From: Paenibacillus gorillae
Lineage (GTDB): Bacteria > Bacillota > Bacilli > Paenibacillales > Paenibacillaceae
Direction: 5' to 3'
Length of the DNA stretch: 64,000 bases
Assembly (NCBI RefSeq): GCF_000513275.1
Contig: NZ_CBVJ010000106.1
Span: 62,001-126,000, forward strand
The position numbers and the translations under genes were made by a program. Positions 1-8,788 of this stretch are shown here, in pieces (positions within the stretch are counted from its first letter, which is position 1; each line of letters begins with the position of its first letter). The notes below the pieces were generated by a model. The model ran no database searches, was not told the origin of the DNA, and saw only the letters and a list, made by a program, of their open reading frames with translations.

Positions 1-41
1 ATATTACCATCCAGTCGTTTGAGAACGCGACCATTGTATGT

Positions 42-285
42 TCAAGCTTCTGTTCCTAATTCTGCTGAAGATTCACTCTTCGATCGTCTGCCTGTGCTTC
101 GGATGCCTCTGCGCTTTTCTAGCAAGCTATCCTCACCGTAGTTAGCGTAGGTCTCCCTCCAGCGATAGACCTCTGTTGGTGTTCTCTGCCCAATAAGTTT
201 GATATTAATGCCTGCTTTCAAGAAAATCTCCACTGGCAGCTCTTCCGCTTGACTAGCTTGAACTGCTTTTAGTAGATTAAAACAT
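42..285 (-). pseudogene. Remnant of an IS3-family transposase OrfA (helix-turn-helix part)
   Basis: The minus-strand reading frame is open from about 285 to 42. It encodes a peptide resembling the N-terminal helix-turn-helix region of IS3-type OrfA proteins: a segment like AVQASQAEELPVEIFLKAGI, then YRWRETYANYGEDSLLEKRRG and a basic STGRRS segment. There is no intact OrfA start. The frame stops before the usual leucine-rich coiled coil, and no orfB follows toward position 1, although the window edge limits this. It is therefore read as a decayed insertion sequence fragment. The family assignment is from recall of the RWR...YG...GLLE..RG pattern and is an inference. Confidence 0.6.
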
Positions 286-287
286 AA

Positions 288-330
288 AACCCGTAAGAGG
301 CCACTTTTTCAAAGTGGCCTCTTACGGGTT
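288..330 (-). terminator. Perfect 20-bp hairpin terminator closing the RHS operon
   Basis: Two perfectly complementary 20-base arms (288-307 and 311-330) enclose a 3-base loop. They lie 30 bases beyond the last gene of the RCC1-RHS operon. Read on the minus strand the stem is followed by a loosely T-rich tail (TTATGTTTTAATC). The unusually long perfect stem could also be part of the adjacent IS remnant. Confidence 0.7.
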
Positions 331-360
331 TCAGTTCAACTCTCATATGTTGTCACTTGA

Positions 361-591
361 TTAGCTCAAGAATTTAATGAACAAGTAACAAAAAAATAAA
401 AAGTTGACTCCAACGATTAGGGCTGTCTTAGTTGACTTTTTAATTGTTAGAAATCTACCGACAATAAGAATAGTCAATAAGTAGATAATTAAAATCGTCC
501 CACTAATTTTGTCGCCTGTTGAAGTCCATACAATGAATCCTACTATTATTAAAACTAGGGCAACGATGACCCATTGATAGACTTTTTTCAT
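361..591 (-). CDS. Small three-helix membrane protein, candidate immunity partner of the RHS tip
   Basis: This encodes 76 residues, almost all hydrophobic. Likely membrane segments are residues 6-24, 31-47 and 58-75, separated by short charged loops (TSTGDK; TIKKSTK). I recognise no named family. The ATG at 591 lies 5 bases past the RHS stop codon, and its ribosome-binding site (AAGAGGT) sits inside the last RHS codons, so translation is probably coupled to RHS. Position directly after the variable RHS C-terminus, small size and strong AT bias are typical of immunity genes of polymorphic toxins; that role is inferred. A membrane immunity protein would suit a toxin acting on the membrane. Alternatively it is an unrelated small membrane protein of the accessory region. 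Confidence 0.75.
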   Translation of the reverse strand: MKKVYQWVIVALVLIIVGFIVWTSTGDKISGTILIIYLLTILIVGRFLTIKKSTKTALIVGVNFLFFCYLFIKFLS

Positions 592-596
592 ATCAT

Positions 597-3500
597 TTAT
601 ACCTCTTCCAGAACCTTGCTTTTACAATATAAAAATCCGTCAGTGTCAACTATCATGTTGTCAACTTTACCGGTATCTACATTTGTTCTATAAATTATTG
701 TTTTTGTTGCATCTGCTTTCGGCCCACCCGGAATAAACTCTAATCCTAGTGCAGCTGCCGCACCGGTTGAGTGCATAGCAACTTGAGTTGTCCCAAAGCT
801 GGCAAGTGATCCTGCTCCATATCCAATAATTGCTTTTGCAGCTGTGGCATGATACTGCTCAGTCTTTGTGAAGGTATGAACCTGTTCCCAGTAAACATAG
901 TCAGGATTCGCTTCGTAATATACAGTCCCTCCCTTATCCACTAAAATTTGTGTTATTTTGTTATTGTCAGTATTCGTGACATTAAATCTATTAAGAACTG
1001 CGTCAGTGCTTGACAGTAATCCATCCCTTAAACTCTTATTATTCTCTGTTTTTTTGTTGAACTCCGTTCTTAATCTCGTTGCCTCCGCCGCGGCAGCAGC
1101 CTTTGCAACAGCGTTACCTCTTTCATTCGCTTCTGCCCATGCAATCTTTTGCTCATTAATTTTGTAGTTATACTCCCATAATAGTGGGTCTACCGCTACA
1201 TTACCACTCGGGTCTATATACTTCAACGGATTATTATGCACATACGTATAAAGATTCAAACTAAGCGGATTATTTATTTCCCCCTCATACGTATCCTTAG
1301 TAATAAAGCGTCCGGTTGAAGGACTGTAATACCTCGCCTGTAAATAAATAAGTCCTGATTCATCATCGAATAATTCTCCAGCGTAGCGATACGGGTTGCT
1401 AAAGGGCTTAGCAGTGTTGCTCGAAGTTGATTTTGTATTTCCCCATATATCGTATTCATACGATTTTAGGACAGACCCAGCATTATCCAAAATTTTCACT
1501 ACATCGCCATGTCCATTATAAACATAATAACCACCGCGATTGTTCACATGGTCCTGCCTGAATAGAAGCATAGAGTTGCTCCATACATTTCGAGCTTTCG
1601 TATTTCCTTGCATATCTAGTTCTTCGATAACCTTCCCATCAATATACACATATCTGGTAAACTCGCCGTTCACCGTTTTCGTCGCTCTTAATCCATCGCT
1701 GTAGTAGGTATATACGGCATTATCATCGCTATCCTGATAGGTAGCCAATTGATTCAACGGGTTGTAGGAATACGATTTCGAATTTAATTCGGGAATTGTA
1801 AACTCATTAGAGCTTTGTTTGCTTCTGTCTCCAACATCATTATACGTGTAGGCACTGGTGCTAATCCCTGTTTCTTCTTTTATTCGATTTAAGGAATCGT
1901 AATTATAACCGAATGTATTGCCATTTTTATTGATCTGTTTAATATTTCCGTACCCATCGTAGTTAAAGGTTTCATCATACTGCTCCCCGCCTGTTGTCAC
2001 AAGAAAATGGTGTTCTTTAAGGTTTCCAAAAGAATCGGTAACCTTTTGATGGTTGTATGCTCTCCCCTGCAAAAAGCGATAAGATGTCTGTTCCACCGAA
2101 GTCTCGTTTGCCAAAGAATACGTTTTCTGAGCATTAATAGACGGATAACTAATACTAAGTTGACGATTTAGATTATCATAAGTATAAGCTACCTTTTTAG
2201 AATCAGGGTACTTAATTGCAGTCATTCTATCATAGTTATCGTACTCGATAAAGTAAGTTTTCCCAGCGATTGTCTTAGCTGTATTACGCCCCCACATATC
2301 ATATTGATATGCAATGGCTTCATTATCGTTATTGTTACTTGCAATCAGTCTTCGTGCTTGCTGCTCATACGCGTATTCTTGCCAGTAGATTTCATTATTT
2401 CCTTGTTCAACTGACAAACGCAGAATTTCGTTGTATGGCGTGTAAGAATAATTATGAATTTGACCTTTAGAATCTGTATACTGATCAACCAATCCATTTA
2501 ACTTATACTTATACCGATCTTCTGTTGAACCCGTTGCAGACCGTTTTGTTAGCAACCAGCCCAGTTCATTATACTTCTCTTTAGTTTGCACAATACCGTT
2601 TATATAAGATTCAATTATTTGACCTAAGCTGTTGTATACGTAAGTATATTCATCTCCAACTGCATTTTTCATATAAATCATGTTGCCTGCGCCATCATAG
2701 TCATAACTAGTCGTTTGTACTTGCCCATCCGCTTCTATAGTTTGAGATACTATTTTCCCGGAAGCAGAAAAATTATTTCTAGTTATCCTTTCTTTCGTAC
2801 CCGCCGAATTGCGTTCAATTACCGTTTGCAATTGTCCTAATTTATTATAGAAAAAGGTCTCTGACTTGCCATTGGGCAAAACTTTGTTCACGGTTTTTTG
2901 AGGAACAACTTGCCCCCCGCCTCGTTCAACCACATTTGCATATTTATATTTTGTGACTTGCCCCAAAGCGTTAGCTTCATAAACTAGTTTTCCACTTGTA
3001 TCATAAGAATAGGTTGAGCCTAGGCTGGCTTGCCCGAATGGGTTAGATCTCGTTATTTCTCGGCCTAGTGGAACCTCGTTACGCAGTAGTACTCTCGTAT
3101 TTCCTTGCACCGTTTTCTGTTGCTTTTGTAATGTTCCAAACGGCGTATAATACTCGTCAACTTTAGCCCCATCTAGCTCTGTAATCGAAATCTTTCTTTC
3201 CAAATCACTATAAGAAACTGTCGTTGTTGCAATTTCCCCTTGCCCGAGAAGAGAGACTTGAGAAGTGACTCGGTCCAGCACATCTCTTTCGTATTTAACT
3301 ATGCTTCCATCTGGGTAAGTGATCTTTTTCAAACTTCCGCTTGGGTAATATTCATACTGGTTAATAATATTCTCCCGAACATCACCCTCACGTAAAGTAG
3401 TTTTTATAAGCTCAATTTTCAGCCTCCCTTTGTCTGTATACATTAGTTCCTTGTCCAGCACTGCGTTTTCTTTACTATATTGCTCACCAGAACTAATTCG

Positions 3501-6341
3501 TGTAATAGCCCCTGGCAAATGATGTACAGCATCGTACTCCCGGTTCTCTACAACCACACTGTCTGTCTTAACTGGGTATCCATAGCTGTGTGTTTCCGTT
3601 TTTTTCCAAATCTGATTCCTGTTATTCACACTGGAATGGTTGGCAGGATAGTAACTATATTCAACTACTGCGCTGCTTCCAGAGCCATTCTCAGTAAACG
3701 TTGATTTACTAATTTGATTAAATGGTCCGCCGTATTCGTATGCTGTAATATTGCCGTTCGCATCCTTATTCCATACCAATTGACCATAGTTATTATAGTT
3801 AAAAGACTCTGATATTTTCTCTGTACTGTTGGGTTCCAGTGATTCAGGATTGATTAATAACTCGTCAACTTGGAATGTTCCGTCAGCTGCAGCATAAGTT
3901 GATACTTTTTTTGGCATAAATTGCCCCGGATCATATTCATACCGAACATAAGAGGTCATGTAGTTTGTATACCTATTGTTGCTTGCATCTGTATAATCAT
4001 AAGTGTGCGGATAACCATCTTGTGGAGAGTAACCGGCTTCCAAAGTAACCATGCTATAATCGTTTAATAACCTTGATCCATTTACATAATAATGATTTGA
4101 TTTAGATTGCAGATTTCCGTCAACTCCACGCGAGCGAACTAATGTCGCTTGCTTATCTCCGTAACGGGATGAGTTTCTAAGACGTGGATTATCTAGCTTA
4201 CTCGTTTTCCAAACCTCATCGATCTGCACGCCATGATCCGGATGAATATTCCGATAAAAATCAGAAAAAGAAATGTCCTGTTTCATGTCATTTCGATAAG
4301 AGTAATCCACTCTTTCTACCGGGTGATAAGACACGTATTCAATAGCATGTTTGTCCTGATACATTCTAGATACTGCACCCTGATAAGTAAACTTATTGGA
4401 ATTCCTCCAAGTTACATCGTAATTCGAATAAGAAAAAGCTACCGTCAATCCGTTAAACTGATTGATTTTGTTTAACAATAAGTAGGGGATCTCCCCTGAA
4501 ACCAACTTATTGTTTAATATAATTCCGCGCGATTCAAAACATACTTCTAATTCAAATTTTTCACATGTATATAAGTTATTATGTAAACTTAACATTTCTC
4601 CTGCAGCATTCGCGTAATAACCGCTCAATGGAGTATATACATTAAAATTAAAATCAGCCAATTTTGTTGAATTAATGTCGTAGTAAGTGTAAGATTCAAT
4701 ATTTTTTGACTGGTTGGCTACCGTCCGATCGCCGACAGAGTCCAAACGCCAATAAGTTACATTCTCTGTAACATTCTGATAACCGCTGGTCGTCCATTTC
4801 CTGAAAGTCACACTGTTCTGTTGCTGAGAAGCATGATACGCTACTTGTTTCACTACCTGATTATTTTCCTCTACCTTGAAACCCAAAATAACTAAATCAG
4901 CGTTTCGATTAATCGTAATTATCCGCCCATACGAATCAATAATGACAATATTATAATTGTTTACTGCAGCATCCGCGTGAAAAGCATAGGATATACTGTC
5001 TCCATACTCGTTGCTTTTAGATACAATTTCTCCATTCTCGTTATATTTATAAATAATGGAATCGTCTATCGTAAGATGATAGTAAGTTTTGGTTACTCCA
5101 TTTTCCACGCTGTTACTCTTACTCATCTTTACATTCTGATAAGGATAGTTTTGGATAGTTCCATTATGAAATTCATAGCTAGTGCCGTTTTCCAAAGTGA
5201 AGACTGTCTTTTCATACGATGTGGCAAGCGCTTTATAAAAATACTCATTTCGATAGCATGGGACCGTAGATGTAAACGGGAAGCAGGATGAACTAACTTT
5301 TTCATTTACGACTTCCGCCTGTATTTCTGCTTTCTCCATTAATGGAATATTCAACGTCCATCCCGCTGCGATATACGACTTCCGATCACTTGCCGTGTAT
5401 GGGACTGCTGCATTGCCGTTTTTTTGCTCATAATAAAGACTTGACGTACTCGTTCCAAGCTCCAACGTCGGTTTAAGCAGCTTGCTATCCAGGGAACTGT
5501 AGGTTCGGTTAAGGCTAATCCCAAGTCCCTTTTTACCAGCAATACTATAGTCAGTCACACTTCTATTCGACGTATGATAAATTGGATCGACCAGTTCATC
5601 GTTACTACTCGTATAATTATAATCGTTTTGAAATTCTGAAATGGTGTAAGTTGACGGAGTCGACAACGCCGCTGTCATTTTTTTCGATTCCGCCGCAGTT
5701 AACACCCCCTCTTGTTCTATTTTCTGCACCTGAGTTTGAATGTCTTCTTTCAATTGGCGTTCATCCTCTAGTGTAATTAACGGCTTCTGGTCTTCCAGAT
5801 ACTTCTTTTTATCAACGTAGTAATCGACCAGATTCTGAGCTGCGCTCACATATTTAAATAGTTTTTCTCTATCTCCTTCATCCAGATCTCCAATCATTCG
5901 AATAACATCATCTGTTTCCAGATTCCGTGTGACTTCTTGCTGCTGTTTAGGCAAATACATATATAAATATGGATAAAAGTATGCCGTAACAACTTTCATT
6001 TCGAGTGAGAACTCGTCCAAAAACGCCTTGACCCTCTCATTATTGCTAGCGGTTGGGACAAGTTCGGAACGCTGAAGCACGGTGTCGAAAACAGAATCCG
6101 ACGAGTATTCTCCATCCAGAAGTACTCCCTCTTCAGGCAACTCTATATCGCTGCTGGTCAACTGAGACAGATCTGTTTCTTTATCAAGATCCGCTGTCTT
6201 CTCCTCCAACTTAACGGTTTCTACTTGAGTATAGCTCATATCTGCATCGTATTCGTTTGAAGCCATAACTGAACCCATAGCCGAATCCATGCAACTAAAA
6301 ATCAAACTAAATAATAACAAAAACACAACCGTTTTTTTCAA
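597..6341 (-). CDS. RHS/YD-repeat surface protein (WapA/RHS-like) with variable C-terminal tip
   Basis: This is a very large exported protein of about 1,914 residues. The best start is TTG at 6341, about 8 bases after an AGGGG ribosome-binding site; GTG at 6350 is in frame but too close to that site. A hydrophobic signal segment follows (VVFLLLFSLIFSC), possibly ending in a lipobox-like cysteine. After an acidic, helical N-terminal part of about 230 residues come RHS/YD repeats such as YDGAGNMIY, YQYDMWGRN and YTYDNLNRQL. The conserved core end (YRYAGELFDDESGLIYLQARYYS, and later NPLKYIDPSGN) is near residue 1710. The last ~200 residues are a different domain with an Ala/Gly-rich hydrophobic stretch; I cannot match it to a named toxin. 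By analogy with RHS polymorphic toxins the core would form a shell around this tip. The gene is second in an operon after the RCC1 gene and precedes a small membrane protein. Confidence 0.9.
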   Translation of the reverse strand: MKKTVVFLLLFSLIFSCMDSAMGSVMASNEYDADMSYTQVETVKLEEKTADLDKETDLSQLTSSDIELPEEGVLLDGEYSSDSVFDTVLQRSELVPTASNNERVKAFLDEFSLEMKVVTAYFYPYLYMYLPKQQQEVTRNLETDDVIRMIGDLDEGDREKLFKYVSAAQNLVDYYVDKKKYLEDQKPLITLEDERQLKEDIQTQVQKIEQEGVLTAAESKKMTAALSTPSTYTISEFQNDYNYTSSNDELVDPIYHTSNRSVTDYSIAGKKGLGISLNRTYSSLDSKLLKPTLELGTSTSSLYYEQKNGNAAVPYTASDRKSYIAAGWTLNIPLMEKAEIQAEVVNEKVSSSCFPFTSTVPCYRNEYFYKALATSYEKTVFTLENGTSYEFHNGTIQNYPYQNVKMSKSNSVENGVTKTYYHLTIDDSIIYKYNENGEIVSKSNEYGDSISYAFHADAAVNNYNIVIIDSYGRIITINRNADLVILGFKVEENNQVVKQVAYHASQQQNSVTFRKWTTSGYQNVTENVTYWRLDSVGDRTVANQSKNIESYTYYDINSTKLADFNFNVYTPLSGYYANAAGEMLSLHNNLYTCEKFELEVCFESRGIILNNKLVSGEIPYLLLNKINQFNGLTVAFSYSNYDVTWRNSNKFTYQGAVSRMYQDKHAIEYVSYHPVERVDYSYRNDMKQDISFSDFYRNIHPDHGVQIDEVWKTSKLDNPRLRNSSRYGDKQATLVRSRGVDGNLQSKSNHYYVNGSRLLNDYSMVTLEAGYSPQDGYPHTYDYTDASNNRYTNYMTSYVRYEYDPGQFMPKKVSTYAAADGTFQVDELLINPESLEPNSTEKISESFNYNNYGQLVWNKDANGNITAYEYGGPFNQISKSTFTENGSGSSAVVEYSYYPANHSSVNNRNQIWKKTETHSYGYPVKTDSVVVENREYDAVHHLPGAITRISSGEQYSKENAVLDKELMYTDKGRLKIELIKTTLREGDVRENIINQYEYYPSGSLKKITYPDGSIVKYERDVLDRVTSQVSLLGQGEIATTTVSYSDLERKISITELDGAKVDEYYTPFGTLQKQQKTVQGNTRVLLRNEVPLGREITRSNPFGQASLGSTYSYDTSGKLVYEANALGQVTKYKYANVVERGGGQVVPQKTVNKVLPNGKSETFFYNKLGQLQTVIERNSAGTKERITRNNFSASGKIVSQTIEADGQVQTTSYDYDGAGNMIYMKNAVGDEYTYVYNSLGQIIESYINGIVQTKEKYNELGWLLTKRSATGSTEDRYKYKLNGLVDQYTDSKGQIHNYSYTPYNEILRLSVEQGNNEIYWQEYAYEQQARRLIASNNNDNEAIAYQYDMWGRNTAKTIAGKTYFIEYDNYDRMTAIKYPDSKKVAYTYDNLNRQLSISYPSINAQKTYSLANETSVEQTSYRFLQGRAYNHQKVTDSFGNLKEHHFLVTTGGEQYDETFNYDGYGNIKQINKNGNTFGYNYDSLNRIKEETGISTSAYTYNDVGDRSKQSSNEFTIPELNSKSYSYNPLNQLATYQDSDDNAVYTYYSDGLRATKTVNGEFTRYVYIDGKVIEELDMQGNTKARNVWSNSMLLFRQDHVNNRGGYYVYNGHGDVVKILDNAGSVLKSYEYDIWGNTKSTSSNTAKPFSNPYRYAGELFDDESGLIYLQARYYSPSTGRFITKDTYEGEINNPLSLNLYTYVHNNPLKYIDPSGNVAVDPLLWEYNYKINEQKIAWAEANERGNAVAKAAAAAEATRLRTEFNKKTENNKSLRDGLLSSTDAVLNRFNVTNTDNNKITQILVDKGGTVYYEANPDYVYWEQVHTFTKTEQYHATAAKAIIGYGAGSLASFGTTQVAMHSTGAAAALGLEFIPGGPKADATKTIIYRTNVDTGKVDNMIVDTDGFLYCKSKVLEEV

Positions 6342-6374
6342 AAAGAACACCCCTGTATATCATATTGAAGATCT

Positions 6375-7773
6375 TTATTGGATTTGGGTTGTCTCTTCCG
6401 AGACAACATTCCCATTCAAATCGTACATGAAAGTTTGCTTATATTTTGATGTACCTATCGTTAAATAAACGGTAGTTAGCTGGTTTTTCGTGTAGTAGTA
6501 TTCTTTTACTGGAAATGTTTGATTTTGAAGCACCACTTGAACAGGAACCGGAGTATTCATTGTTGTCCCATTTCCGAGTTGCCCTTCTTCATTGCCTCCC
6601 CATGAAACGATAGAATCGCTATGAACAGCCAAATTATGTTTTTCCCCTGCTGCAATTTCCGTAACATTAGTTAGATACTCTTCGCTGTTCACTCCCTTAA
6701 CTTGAACCGGAATCCCTCTGTTCTCAAACGTACCGTCACCTACTTGACCGCAGCTATTATCTCCCCACGCCCAAACAGAACCGTCCGACTGCAGAACAAT
6801 TGCGTGATCTCCTCCAGCTCGAATTGCAGTTGTAGAACTTGAACTGCCATCATCGGTCATCGCTACTTGAACAGCGTGCAACTTTCCAGCAAACGTGCCT
6901 TCACCAAGCTGCCCTTCGTTATTTTCTCCCCAACTCCACACAGTGCCGTCTGCTTTCAGAGCTATGTTGAAGTTCTTGCCCGCGCTAATTGCAACCACAT
7001 TGTCTAGTTGTGTAGACAGCTGATCTGTCACTACCTGTACCGGGATACTTCGCGATTGATTTGTTCCATCGCCTAATTGTCCAAAATCGTTGTTCCCGGC
7101 GCTCCACACTGTCCCATCAGACTTTAGAATGATCGTATGCGAGAGCCCTACATCAATTGCAACTGCTCCTTCAAACAACGTGTCTTGTTGGCCACCCTTG
7201 GATTGAATAGCCCTCGTCTGTGTTACGGAATTGCTAGAGCCATTACCCAGTTGACCAAAGGTATTGTCTCCCCAGCCCCAGACCGTACCATCTTTTGCAA
7301 GGGCGATTGTATGCGCATATTTGCTTTTTATATCAACGATTTCCGGTAGAATCCTCGGATTTTCAATCGATGCAAAGAAGCGTCCTTCAATTCCGGGAAC
7401 ATAAAAATCATTGTTAATAGAAGTAAGCTGATCTACAATCTCTGTTTGGTTTGGTTGAACAGGATAGAGACTTTGATGAAACTCGCCATTCACATTCTTA
7501 CCGGTTCCCCATACCCAAACATCTCCCGTTTCGCTACGCGCAAAGGAACTGCTTACACCAGCCTCAATTTTGGAATTCTTGCCACCAGGTAGGGAGATAC
7601 TTTCTTTTTCCTGATCGCTAGAGATCACTTCTTGTTCGTTCTCCTCTTCTGTAATCTCCTCAGGAATCGTAACCTCTTCAGTTATCAGATCTGCATCATT
7701 AGCCATTGCATTCGAGTTAAAAATCAATAAAGCGACAAGAAGCAAAAAAATGAATTAAACGCTTTTGTTTCAT
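6375..7773 (-). CDS. RCC1-repeat exported protein, start disrupted by a homopolymer frameshift
   Basis: At least six RCC1-type repeats of about 50 residues are visible, each with a core like DGTVWGWGDNTFGQLGNGS, so a seven-bladed propeller-like surface protein is likely. The C-terminal ~45 residues end in a YD-like motif (YDLNGNV), echoing the RHS protein encoded 34 bases downstream. The continuous frame begins only at a TTG at 7745. A proper start lies upstream: ATG at 7773 with an AAAGGATG ribosome-binding site. It reads MKQKRLIHF and is thrown out of frame by a run of seven bases (A on the plus strand, 7744-7750). With six bases the two parts join into a standard signal peptide ending near NAMA. 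The change may be a sequencing error, an inactivating mutation or phase variation. The gene is first in the riboswitch-led operon. Confidence 0.85.
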
Positions 7774-7920
7774 ACGAATCCATCCTTTCAAAGAATCTTC
7801 TCAAATCAAATTTCTACATAAAAAAACTTCTTTTAATTAAATTTAAAGATGTTCGTTAATCGGCACAGTCATACCTGAATTAACACCCTCCCCTCCTTGT
7901 GAAAAGCATTAGTTATATTT

Positions 7921-8065
7921 ATGGCAGGTCTCCTGACTCAGCATCACGGTATACTCTCCTTGCACTTATTTCAGCAGTAGATAATTGTGAATGCATGCTC
8001 CGTTCTACAGTGGCGGAACCGTATCGGATTTTCAGCAATATTCCCTTTTAAACTATGTGGTACAT
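7921..8065 (-). promoter_or_regulatory. Cobalamin (B12) riboswitch in the leader of the RCC1-RHS operon
   Basis: Read on the minus strand the segment contains, in order, the hallmarks of the cobalamin riboswitch: AAAAGGGAA, CTGAAAATCC, a GGTTCCGCCACTGT core, GGAGCAT, and the B12-box GAGTCAGGAGACCTGCC. Spacing between them is normal for this class. It lies about 150 bases upstream of the RCC1 start, in the same orientation, with no gene between. I see no strong intrinsic terminator between aptamer and gene, so translational control or another expression platform is possible. Riboswitches of this class normally repress B12 synthesis or uptake genes, so control of an RCC1/RHS operon is unusual. 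Confidence 0.93.
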
Positions 8066-8147
8066 AGTACCATTAATATCTAAATTCATCTCTTAAAAAT
8101 CAGATACTTTTAAAATATCATGAAAAATAGTTAAATGATAGAATATT

Positions 8148-8175
8148 ATTATATGGAATTCAAATAATTGTTCAA
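8148..8175 (-). promoter_or_regulatory. Candidate sigma-A promoter for the riboswitch-led operon
   Basis: On the minus strand a TTGAAC box (8175-8170) is followed after 16 bases by a perfect TATAAT (8153-8148). It sits about 80 bases upstream of the riboswitch aptamer in very AT-rich DNA. No transcript evidence exists here; an AT-rich background makes chance matches possible. Confidence 0.5.
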
Positions 8176-8478
8176 CTATAAATATTCGCCTGTACGTTTT
8201 ACACAATCACGGTGCTTCTCAACAATACAATACGGATTAAATCGTTCTTTCCTACCCTCGACGCCGATCCGGCCAAGCTTAAAAAAGAGCCAGACTTGAA
8301 TTACGATAATTTTCGGCAGACCCGAAATAATCTGCGTGCAGGAATGTCCCATAAATGAATGTGACGGGCCTCGGCTTGTCACCCATAATGCCAATGGAGA
8401 AAAACAAATAGAAGAACAAGTAGGCCTGCCTTCCTCTCATGATGTGCAGTTCCATCTTTTATATGCCGTTTAGCAAGC

Positions 8479-8520
8479 AAAAAAGCCTTCCAAGCCGCTT
8501 TTCTCGCAGCATAGAAGGCT
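8479..8520 (-). terminator. Intrinsic terminator on the minus strand
   Basis: Arms AGCCTTC and GAAGGCT (8514-8520 and 8484-8490 on the plus strand) are extended by an inner GCTGC/GCGGC stem. On the minus strand they are followed by six T. It could end transcripts from the AI-2E permease gene or be left over from a lost gene. Confidence 0.75.
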
Positions 8521-8603
8521 CCTTCTTTGACATAAAACAGGTTTATCCGTTCTGTCATCCTTATTTAGACGACGCAGATATCTTTAGGAAAGCAACTTCA
8601 GAA

Positions 8604-8788
8604 TTATTCCCACTCAATCGTAGCAGGCGGCTTCAAAGTCACGTCATACACGATACGGTTGACGTTCTCAACTTCATTACCGATACGGACGGAGAATTTC
8701 TCCAAAACGTCCCAAGGAATACACGCCCAGTCCGCTGTCATACACGGATCGCAAGACCCGGACCTGGGAAAGGCTGACGCCATACGAT
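8604..8788 (-). pseudogene. Diverged, internally deleted copy of the guaA 3' end
   Basis: From the TAA at 8604 this segment aligns with the last ~137 bases of the real guaA (10,050-10,187) with about 13 mismatches, roughly 90% identity. It then jumps to a second block that matches guaA 10,393-10,440, so about 205 bases are missing between them. The junction falls at a short shared TAC. Similarity ends exactly where the stop codon of the AI-2E permease gene begins. The copy is in the same orientation as guaA, so the two form a direct repeat. The lack of an N-terminal part and the deletion mean it cannot be functional. It is best explained as an insertion or displacement scar at the guaA 3' end. 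Confidence 0.85.

Larger units (their letters stand above)
8066..8603. other. Gene-poor AT-rich relic between the riboswitch and the guaA scar
   Basis: No convincing gene is visible in this stretch. It holds the candidate promoter and a hairpin terminator described separately. Short frames of 72 and 112 codons lack ribosome-binding sites and recognisable domains. A 16-base stretch near 8378 (TCACCCATAATGCCAA) differs by one base from guaA near 10250, so a further guaA scrap may be present; this is too short to be sure. Confidence 0.5.

Noticed and set aside
8176..8394. A 72-codon minus-strand frame near the guaA scar
   Set aside because: No ribosome-binding site or homology; it lies in relic DNA.
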